DNA of 64,000 nt from Micromonospora musae (GTDB lineage Bacteria; Actinomycetota; Actinomycetes; Mycobacteriales; Micromonosporaceae), in assembly GCF_003626635.1 (NCBI RefSeq), contig NZ_RAZT01000010.1:186001-250000 (forward strand), written 5' to 3'. The position numbers and the translations under genes are program-made. Below, piece after piece: positions 57,939 to 64,000 of the stretch (positions within the stretch are counted from its first letter, which is position 1; each line of letters starts with the position of its first letter). The notes beneath the pieces are model-generated. The model did not search any database. It was given only the letters and a program-made list of their open reading frames with translations, and had not been told where the DNA came from.

Positions 57939-58898
57939 ATGTCTGAGGTTCTCGTCGTCGTCGAAGCCACCCGCGAATTCGGCGTCAAGAAGGTCACCCT
58001 GGAGATGCTCACCCTCGCCCGTCAGCTCGGCACGCCCAGCGCGGTCGTGCTCGGCGGCCCCGGCGCCGCCGAGGCGCTCAGCGTCAAGCTGGGCGAGTAC
58101 GGCGCGGCGAAGATCTACGCCGCCGAGGGTGAGGAGATCGACGGCTACCTGGTGGCCCCGAAGGCCGGCGTCCTGGCCGACCTGGTCCGCCGCGTCCAGC
58201 CCGCCGCCGTGCTGCTCGCCGGCTCCCAGGAGGGCAAGGAGATCGCCGCCCGGCTCGCGGTCAAGCTGGACAACGGCATCCTGACCGACGTCGTCGCGCT
58301 GGACGCCGACGGCACCGCCACCCAGGTGGCGTTCGCCGGCTCCACGATCGTGAAGTCCAAGGTCACCCGCGGCCTGCCGCTGGTCACCCTCCGGCCGAAC
58401 TCGGTCAACCCCGAGCCGGCCGCCGCCGAGCCGGCGGTCGAGCAGCTCGCCGTCGCCGTCGCCGACACCGACAAGCTGGCCAAGGTGGTGCAGCGGGTCG
58501 CCGAGCAGAAGGGGTCGCGCCCGGAGCTGACCGAGGCGTCGGTGGTCGTCTCCGGCGGCCGTGGCGTCGGCAACGCGGACAACTTCAAGCTGGTCGAGGA
58601 GCTGGCCGACCTGCTCGGCGGCGCGGTCGGCGCGTCCCGCGCGGCCGTCGACTCCGGCTTCTACCCGCACCAGTTCCAGGTCGGCCAGACCGGTAAGACG
58701 GTCTCCCCGCAGCTCTACGTCGCGCTCGGCATCTCCGGGGCGATCCAGCACCGGGCCGGCATGCAGACCTCGAAGACGATCGTCGCGGTGAACAAGGACG
58801 CCGAGGCGCCGATCTTCGAGCTCTCCGACTTCGGCGTGGTCGGCGACCTCTTCAAGGTCGTGCCGCAGGCCGCCGAGGAGATCCGCAAGCGGAAGTAA
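57939..58898 (+). CDS. etfA: Electron transfer flavoprotein subunit alpha
   Basis: The 319-residue FAD-binding subunit begins MSEVLVVVEATREFGVKK. The C-terminal FAD motif is GQTGKTVSPQLYVALGISGA with Gln-His-Arg-Ala-Gly after it. It forms the ETF dimer with EtfB, encoded upstream. ATG 57939. A strong hairpin lies 71 bases past the stop. Confidence 0.97.
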   Translation: MSEVLVVVEATREFGVKKVTLEMLTLARQLGTPSAVVLGGPGAAEALSVKLGEYGAAKIYAAEGEEIDGYLVAPKAGVLADLVRRVQPAAVLLAGSQEGKEIAARLAVKLDNGILTDVVALDADGTATQVAFAGSTIVKSKVTRGLPLVTLRPNSVNPEPAAAEPAVEQLAVAVADTDKLAKVVQRVAEQKGSRPELTEASVVVSGGRGVGNADNFKLVEELADLLGGAVGASRAAVDSGFYPHQFQVGQTGKTVSPQLYVALGISGAIQHRAGMQTSKTIVAVNKDAEAPIFELSDFGVVGDLFKVVPQAAEEIRKRK

Positions 58899-58969
58899 CC
58901 CGACCCTCCGGGCACCGCACCCCGCCCGCCGCGAGCGGGCCACCCCGCGCCGCCCGCCGCGAGCAAATA

Positions 58970-59015
58970 CAGTGAAAGAGTGGCCATTCCGCCGTGAATG
59001 GCCACTCTTTCACTG
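58970..59015. terminator. Terminator of etfBA
   Basis: A perfect 20-bp stem CAGTGAAAGAGTGGCCATTC with its complement and loop CGCCGT is followed by TTCTT. It lies 71 bases past the etfA stop. By its lower GC it stands out and may be a dispersed Micromonospora terminator unit. Confidence 0.88.
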
Positions 59016-59065
59016 TTCTTGTCTGCCGGTGTCCGGACGGCGGGTGGGGGCGGTGACTGATGGGA

Positions 59066-59108
59066 GCTGATCGGCGGGCCGGGGAGCTGAACCGGCCCGC
59101 CGATCAGC
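59066..59108 (-). terminator. Second hairpin, probable terminator of the minus-strand ORF
   Basis: A 17-bp perfect stem (59066-59082 with 59092-59108) and 9-base loop end 3 bases from the stop codon of the minus ORF at 59112. It is therefore in the right place to end that ORF's transcript rather than etfA's. Confidence 0.65.
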
Positions 59109-59111
59109 CCG

Positions 59112-59342
59112 TCAGGGGCCCGGCGTGCGGTCGCCGGGCACGCCGGGCAACGTCGGCGCGGGACATCGACATCGAGTATGCCTGATCTGCACGGGTTCGA
59201 CACCGCCCGAGGCGATGATCCCCTGTCGGTCGACTCGGAATCCCAGGTACCCCGAAATCGCCCCGGAGATGCGTGCCCGCCCCCGGTCGATCAGCGCGGG
59301 CGCCTCGCGACGTACGTGCCGGTGCCCTCGACCGTCGAGCAT
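59112..59342 (-). CDS. Small hypothetical protein
   Basis: The 76-residue ORF is divergent from the cysteine desulfurase and has its own hairpin 3 bases after the stop. It contains ISGYLGFRVDRQGIIASGG, which looks protein-like, and ends in a Pro/Arg-rich tail with two Cys (TRCRCP). No family is recognised and the ribosome-binding site is weak (CGGACGG directly before ATG). It may be real or a chance frame. Confidence 0.4.
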   Translation of the reverse strand: MLDGRGHRHVRREAPALIDRGRARISGAISGYLGFRVDRQGIIASGGVEPVQIRHTRCRCPAPTLPGVPGDRTPGP

Positions 59343-59370
59343 CCGTCCGACCGCCGTAGGCTGAGTGGTG

Positions 59371-60546
59371 ATGGCTTACCTGGATCACGCGGCGACCACT
59401 CCGATGCTCGACGAGGCACTGGAGGCGTACGTCGCCACCGCTCGCGAGCTCGGCAACGCGTCGGCGCTGCACGCCGCCGGTCGGCAGGCCCGCCGACGGG
59501 TCGAGGAGTCCCGCGAACGGGTGGCCGCCGCCCTGGGTGCCCGGCCCTCCGAGGTGATCTTCACGGGCGGCGGTACGGAGAGCGACAACCTCGCCGTCAA
59601 GGGCATCTTCTGGGCCCGCCGGACGAGCGCGGCGCAGCGACGTCGGCTGGTCTCCAGCGCGGTCGAGCACCACGCGGTGCTGGACGCCGTGGACTGGCTC
59701 GGCGGGCACGAGGGCGCGGAGGTCGACTGGTTGCCGGTCGACAGCGCCGGTCGCCTCGATCCCGCCGCGCTCCGCACCGAGCTGGCGGCCCACGGCGATC
59801 GGGTCGCGTTCGTGACCGCGATGTGGGCCAACAACGAGGTCGGCACCGTGCAACCGATCGGCGAGCTGGCCGCGGTCGCCGCCGAGTACGGTGTGCCCTT
59901 CCACACCGACGCGGTCCAGGCGGTCGGGCAGGTGCCCGTCGACTTCGCCGCCAGCGGGGTCTCCGCGCTGACCGTGACCGGACACAAACTCGGCGGGCCG
60001 GTGGGCGTTGGCGCCCTGCTGCTCGGCCGGGACGTGGCGGCCACCCCACTGCTGCACGGCGGCGGGCAGGAACGCGACGTCCGCTCCGGCACGCTGGACA
60101 CCGCCGGCATCGTGGCCTTCGCCGTCGCCGTGGAGGCGGCCGTCAAGAGCCAGCAGGAGTACGCGGCACGGGTCGCCGAGCTCCGCGACGACCTGGTCGA
60201 GCGGGTCCGCCAGGCCGTGCCCGACGTCGTCTACAACGGCGATCCGGTCGACCGGCTCCCCGGCAACGCGCACTTCTCCTTCCCCGGCTGCGAGGGCGAT
60301 GCCCTGCTGCTGCTCCTCGATGCCCAGGGCATCGCCTGCTCCACCGGGTCGGCCTGCTCGGCAGGGGTGGCCCAGCCCTCGCACGTACTGCTGGCGATGG
60401 GCGCCGACGACGCGCGGGCCCGTTCGTCGCTGCGCTTCACCCTCGGGCACACCTCGTCGCAGGAGGAGGTCGACGCGCTCGTCGCCGCCCTCCCCGGCGC
60501 GGTCGAACGCGCCCGGCGCGCCGCCGCGTACCGCACGCCCCGCTGA
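59371..60546 (+). CDS. Cysteine desulfurase (NifS/IscS family)
   Basis: The 391-residue PLP enzyme takes sulfur from cysteine. MAYLDHAATTPMLDEALEAY is the family start. The PLP lysine is in VTGHKLGGPVGVGAL, and the active-site Cys is in GIACSTGSACSAGVAQPSH. The gene is followed by mnmA after 91 bases, so it probably supplies sulfur for tRNA 2-thiouridine. ATG 59371 is chosen over the GTG at 59365 and 59368. Confidence 0.95.
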   Translation: MAYLDHAATTPMLDEALEAYVATARELGNASALHAAGRQARRRVEESRERVAAALGARPSEVIFTGGGTESDNLAVKGIFWARRTSAAQRRRLVSSAVEHHAVLDAVDWLGGHEGAEVDWLPVDSAGRLDPAALRTELAAHGDRVAFVTAMWANNEVGTVQPIGELAAVAAEYGVPFHTDAVQAVGQVPVDFAASGVSALTVTGHKLGGPVGVGALLLGRDVAATPLLHGGGQERDVRSGTLDTAGIVAFAVAVEAAVKSQQEYAARVAELRDDLVERVRQAVPDVVYNGDPVDRLPGNAHFSFPGCEGDALLLLLDAQGIACSTGSACSAGVAQPSHVLLAMGADDARARSSLRFTLGHTSSQEEVDALVAALPGAVERARRAAAYRTPR

Positions 60547-60637
60547 TCGGAGCCCTGTCGGTGCGGGGCGGACGGGCCGGGCAGGGCGGTCGGCCGGAAC
60601 GGGCGGTTAGGGTTGTGGGGCGGAAGGGAGTGAATCG

Positions 60638-61711
60638 GTGAGGGTATTGGCGGCGATGTCCGGCGGGGTCGACTCGGCGGTCGCGGCGGCGCGGGCGGTC
60701 GACGCCGGGCACGACGTCACCGGCGTGCACCTGGCGCTCTCCCGCAATCCGCAGACATACCGCACCGGCGCGCGGGGCTGCTGCACGCTGGAGGACTCGC
60801 GCGACGCGCGACGCGCCGCCGACGTGATCGGCATCCCGTTCTACGTGTGGGACATGGCCGACCGGTTCCACGAGGACGTGGTCGACGACTTCGTCGCCGA
60901 GTACGCGGCCGGTCGTACCCCGAACCCGTGCCTGCGCTGCAACGAGAAGATCAAGTTCGCCGCGGTGCTGGACCGGGCGGTCGCCCTCGGCTTCGACGCG
61001 GTCGTCACCGGCCACCACGCCCGGCTCGGCGCGGACGGTCTGCTGCGCCGCAGCGTCGACGTGGCCAAGGACCAGTCGTACGTGCTGGCGGTGCTCACCC
61101 GGGAGCAGCTGGACCGGTCGGTCTTCCCTCTCGGTGACTCGACGAAGGCGCAGGTCCGGGCCGAGGCGGCGCAGCGTGGGCTGGCGGTCGCCGAGAAGCC
61201 CGACTCGCACGACATCTGCTTCATCGCCGACGGCGACACCCGTGGCTTCCTCGCCCAGCGGCTCGGCGAGCAGCCGGGCGACGTGGTCGACGCCACCACC
61301 GGCGCGGTCGTCGGCAGCCACGCCGGCGCGTACGCGTACACCGTCGGCCAGCGGCGCGGGCTGCACCTGGACCGGCCTGCCCCGGACGGCCGGCCCCGCT
61401 ACGTGCTCTCCATCACTCCGAAGACCAACACCGTGACCGTCGGCCCGGCCGAGGCGCTGGAGGTGTCCCAGGTGCGCGCGAACCGGCCGATCTGGACCGG
61501 CGGCGCGCGCCCGGACGGCCCGATCGAATGCGAGGTGCAGCTGCGCGCCCACGGCGACGTGGTGCCCGCCACCGTCGCGCTGGACGGCGAGACGCTCCAC
61601 GCCGAGCTGCGCCGTCCGATGCGGGGAGTCGCCGCCGGCCAGGCGGTGGTGGCGTACCGGCCGGACCCGGCCGGCGACGTCGTGCTCGGCTCCGCCACCA
61701 TCGTCGGCTGA
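60638..61711 (+). CDS. mnmA: tRNA-specific 2-thiouridylase MnmA
   Basis: The 357-residue enzyme makes 2-thiouridine at position 34 of tRNA-Glu, -Gln and -Lys. The PP-loop MSGGVDSAVAA binds ATP. The catalytic Cys pair is in NPCLRCNEKIKF and DSHDICFIADGD. C-terminal beta-barrel follows. GTG 60638 has GGAAGGGAG 8-14 bases upstream. The gene is in the same direction as cysteine desulfurase, its probable sulfur donor. Confidence 0.97.
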   Translation: MRVLAAMSGGVDSAVAAARAVDAGHDVTGVHLALSRNPQTYRTGARGCCTLEDSRDARRAADVIGIPFYVWDMADRFHEDVVDDFVAEYAAGRTPNPCLRCNEKIKFAAVLDRAVALGFDAVVTGHHARLGADGLLRRSVDVAKDQSYVLAVLTREQLDRSVFPLGDSTKAQVRAEAAQRGLAVAEKPDSHDICFIADGDTRGFLAQRLGEQPGDVVDATTGAVVGSHAGAYAYTVGQRRGLHLDRPAPDGRPRYVLSITPKTNTVTVGPAEALEVSQVRANRPIWTGGARPDGPIECEVQLRAHGDVVPATVALDGETLHAELRRPMRGVAAGQAVVAYRPDPAGDVVLGSATIVG

Positions 61712-61760
61712 GTACCCGCCACCGGGCGGTTCGGCGGGATCCACCGGATACCCTTCGGCG

Positions 61761-62765
61761 GTGACAGATCAGGCGTGGCCCTGGCCGGCCGGCGCAGCGA
61801 CCGGCATCGGATCGCTGCCCGGCACCGACATCGCCGAGGCGCAGCGGATCGTCCTCGGTGAACTACCCGACCTGCCGCACCTGCCGGAGCTGCCGGCCCG
61901 TGGGCCGGGCGCCGAGCTGATCGGCCGCACCGCCGGCCTGCTGGTCGAGCTGCCCGTGGAGCTGTACGCGGGGCGCTGGCGGATCGCTCAGCGCCCCGGC
62001 CGGGAGCTGCGCCGCGCGCGGGACCTCATGGAGCGTGACCTCGATCAGCTCGCCGAGCAGGCCGATGAGTACGCCGGGCCGGTCAAGCTGCAGGCCGGCG
62101 GGCCGTTCACCCTCGCCGCCGCCCTCGAACTGCCGATCGGCGGCCGGATGCTGCGCGATCCGGGCGCGGTACGGGACCTGACCGGCTCCCTCGCCGAGGG
62201 GCTGCGCGAGCACGTCGCGGCGGTGGCCCGGCGGCTGCCCCGTGCGTCGGTGCTGCTCCAACTCGACGAGCCGTCGCTGCCCGCGGTGCTCGCCGGAAGG
62301 GTGCGCACCGAGAGCGGGCTCGGCACGTACCCGGCTGCGGAGCCCGAGGTCGTGGCGGGCCTGCTGCGCTCGCTCATCGAGGCGGTGGGGGTGCCGACCG
62401 TGGTGCACTGTTGCGCGCCGGAGGTGCCGGTGGAGCTGATCCGCTCCACCGGAGCCGTCGGCCTGGCCCTCGACCTGTCCCTGGTCACCGATCTGGACCC
62501 GCTCGGCGAGGCGATCGACGCCGGGCTCGGGCTGCTCGCCGGCGCCGCGCCCACCCGCCCGCCGTCGACCGGTCGGGCGCCGACCTCCGCGGAGGTGGCC
62601 GACCGGGTACGCACGCTCTGGGACCGCCTCGGCTTCCCCCGCGCCCGCCTGGCCGAGCAGGTCGTGGTCACCCCCGCCTGCGGGTTGGCGGGCGCCCCGG
62701 CGGAGTACGCCCGGGCCGTGCTGAAGGCCTGCTACGACGCCGGCCGGCGGCTCGCCGAGGACTGA
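61761..62765 (+). CDS. MetE/UroD-like methionine synthase (cobalamin-independent C-terminal domain)
   Basis: The 334-residue protein resembles the C-terminal catalytic barrel of MetE: TGIGSLPGTDIAEA, KLQAGGPFTLAAAL, LLQLDEPSLPAVL, VVHCCAPEVPVELI (zinc ligands His-Cys) and TPACGLAGAP. The folate-binding N-terminal half of full MetE is absent. Its methyl donor may be other than methyl-THF; archaeal-type short MetE uses methylcobamide protein. GTG 61761. It follows mnmA after 49 bases. Confidence 0.87.
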   Translation: MTDQAWPWPAGAATGIGSLPGTDIAEAQRIVLGELPDLPHLPELPARGPGAELIGRTAGLLVELPVELYAGRWRIAQRPGRELRRARDLMERDLDQLAEQADEYAGPVKLQAGGPFTLAAALELPIGGRMLRDPGAVRDLTGSLAEGLREHVAAVARRLPRASVLLQLDEPSLPAVLAGRVRTESGLGTYPAAEPEVVAGLLRSLIEAVGVPTVVHCCAPEVPVELIRSTGAVGLALDLSLVTDLDPLGEAIDAGLGLLAGAAPTRPPSTGRAPTSAEVADRVRTLWDRLGFPRARLAEQVVVTPACGLAGAPAEYARAVLKACYDAGRRLAED

Positions 62766-62801
62766 GTTTCCCTGTCGTACCCGCTGGGCAGAATCACCGG
62801 C

Positions 62802-63164
62802 ATGATTGGACAGCTGCGTTCGACGGTGATCGACTGCCCGGATCCGCACGCCCTGGCCACGTTCTACTCGGAGCTGCTCGGCCTGCCCGTGACGCATGCC
62901 GACGAGGACGACTGGGTGGTGCTCGGCGGCCCGCCCGGCCAGCATCCGCGCGTGGCGTTCCAGAAGGCGCCCGACCTGCGCCCGCCGACGTGGCCGGCTC
63001 CGGAGGTCCCGCAGCAGCTCCACCTCGACGTGACGGTGACCGACATCGAGGCCGCCGAGAAGGCGGCGCTCGCGCTGGGGGCCCGGCGGCTGCCCGGCGA
63101 GGGCGAGGGCTTCCGGGTCTACGCCGACCCCGCCGGCCACCCGTTCTGCCTCTGCTGGGACTGA
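62802..63164 (+). CDS. VOC family protein (glyoxalase/dioxygenase-like)
   Basis: The 120-residue protein is a single vicinal-oxygen-chelate domain pair: VIDCPDPHALATFYSELLGLPV at the start, LHLDVTVTDIEAAEKAALALGA and YADPAGHPFCLCWD at the end, the usual signature. Metal ligand pattern is incomplete, so it may be a non-catalytic binder. ATG 62802. Confidence 0.9.
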   Translation: MIGQLRSTVIDCPDPHALATFYSELLGLPVTHADEDDWVVLGGPPGQHPRVAFQKAPDLRPPTWPAPEVPQQLHLDVTVTDIEAAEKAALALGARRLPGEGEGFRVYADPAGHPFCLCWD

Positions 63165-63221
63165 CGAGCCCGCCGCGCCGCCGCCTGGCGGTGGTCGCAC
63201 CCGACGGGCATGATCACCGGC

Positions 63222-64000
63222 ATGATCGATTCCTCGCGCGACCGGGTGGCCGGATCACTCTTCGGGCTCGCCTACGGTGACGCCCTCGGCAAGGAGACCG
63301 AGTTCCTGCCGGTCGCCGAGATCGTCCGGCGGCACGGGCCGACCGGCCCGCGGGAGCTGGTCGGCGACCCGGCGCTGGTCACCGACGACACCCAGATGGC
63401 ACTGGCCGTGGCCTGGGCGCTGCGTACCGCCCCCGAGCTGACGCCGGCGGCGGTGGAGCCGGCGCTGCGCCGGCGGTTCCTCGACTGGGCGGCGAGCCCG
63501 GAGAACAACCGGGCGCCGGGGATGACCTGCCTGCGGGCCTGCGGCGACCTGGCCCGGGGGCTGCGCTGGCAGGAGGCGACCGTGGCCGGCTCGAAGGGCT
63601 GCGGGGCGAACATGCGGGTCACCCCGGTCGGGCTGCTCGACGTCGATCTGGACACTCTCGCCGGGCTCGCCCAGCTTCAGGCCGGTCTCACCCACGGGCA
63701 TCCGACCGGGCTGGCCGCGAGCGAGCTGACCGCGTACGCCGTGCGGCTGCTGCGCGACGGCGCCGCCGTCGACCAGCTGCCCGACCTGCTCACCGACCGG
63801 GCACGGGAGCAGCGCCACCGCTACCGCGCCGAGTGGCTGGGCGACCTGTGGCAGCGCTCCGGCTCGACGGACCCGGCGCAGTTCATCGCCCGGGGCTGGG
63901 ACGAGTGCCTCGCCGTGCTGGGTCGGCTGACCGACGCGCTGGCCCGGCCGGATGACGGTGGCGACCCGTGCCGACTGACCGGCGAGGGCTGGGTGGCCGA
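63222..64000 (+). CDS. ADP-ribosylglycohydrolase family protein, 3' end beyond window
   Basis: The partial protein (259 residues in the window, frame still open at 64000) begins MIDSSRDRVAGSLFGLAYGDALGKE. LVTDDTQMALAVAWAL gives the Mg-binding TDDTQM motif of DraG/ARH enzymes, and GSKGCGANMRVTPVGLL is the second family motif. It should remove ADP-ribose from protein or small molecules. An in-frame ATG at 63210 is an alternative start. Confidence 0.93.
   Translation, partial: MIDSSRDRVAGSLFGLAYGDALGKETEFLPVAEIVRRHGPTGPRELVGDPALVTDDTQMALAVAWALRTAPELTPAAVEPALRRRFLDWAASPENNRAPGMTCLRACGDLARGLRWQEATVAGSKGCGANMRVTPVGLLDVDLDTLAGLAQLQAGLTHGHPTGLAASELTAYAVRLLRDGAAVDQLPDLLTDRAREQRHRYRAEWLGDLWQRSGSTDPAQFIARGWDECLAVLGRLTDALARPDDGGDPCRLTGEGWVA

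Noticed and set aside
1..64000. CRISPR arrays, rRNA genes and prophage
   Set aside because: I saw no regularly spaced repeats of the right size, no rRNA stretch and no block of phage structural genes.

Overview
The window is a high-GC (roughly 72 percent by eye) actinobacterial chromosome segment. It is most probably from Micromonospora or a close relative. The evidence is the codon bias, frequent GTG starts, genes with little or no leader, paired L,D-transpeptidase lipoproteins, DUF6232 and BTAD-type proteins, and short palindromic intergenic repeats of a kind I associate with Micromonosporaceae. It looks like ordinary chromosome: I see no prophage, no CRISPR array and no intact insertion sequence. 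Genus assignment is inference.

Layout. 0-2.1 kb: a GNAT enzyme, tRNA-Leu, an HNH endonuclease gene that runs into that tRNA, and the peroxiredoxin bcp. 2.2-5 kb: a four-gene ECF-type Ni/Co importer (cbiM, a PDGLE protein, cbiQ, cbiO). 4.9-10.7 kb: two divergent operons that look like an envelope copper and thiol-redox module: ECF sigma, MauE, DsbA-like and an exported membrane protein on minus; a degenerate anti-sigma-like ORF, a CopC-CopD fusion and a YcnI-like protein on plus. 10.8-16 kb: a membrane protein, a GT87 mannosyltransferase, orn, tRNA-His, and a GntR-linked cluster of small Cys-rich proteins. 15.8-18.6 kb: two tandem L,D-transpeptidases. 18.8-20.2 kb: two copies of a tRNA-Lys transcription unit flanking an oxidoreductase gene. 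20.3-30.5 kb: mixed single genes, including a frameshifted P-loop kinase, an esterase, an MFS exporter, and a Clp-N/HTH gene whose promoter is built from two operators and which appears leaderless.

30.8-43.3 kb: a GH3 N-acetylhexosaminidase divergent from its probable ROK repressor, three ABC transporter genes, a ribokinase, a GlxA-type regulator, a rhodanese, two DUF6232 paralogues around a 254-bp element with terminal inverted repeats, an enoyl-CoA hydratase and a TrmB/LuxR-type regulator. 43.4-54.9 kb: a 1303-residue secreted sedolisin-like protease with kelch repeats, a ThDP-dependent enzyme, a DrrAB-like exporter preceded by three phased direct repeats, a convergent giant BTAD-AAA regulator, and a short membrane protein. 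54.9-64 kb: two DUF202 proteins, a GNAT enzyme, etfBA behind a palindromic operator, a cysteine desulfurase with mnmA (tRNA 2-thiouridine synthesis), a MetE-like protein, a VOC protein and an ADP-ribosylglycohydrolase cut by the window edge.

Most genes belong to known families. The least explained signals are regulatory or structural: the leaderless dual-operator promoter at 27.9 kb, the copper cluster whose three exported proteins all begin with a mature N-terminal His, the HNH/tRNA-Leu overlap in which the stop codon is the anticodon, the phased repeats before the DrrAB genes, and the dispersed palindromes. I did not find a clear-cut new multi-gene system.
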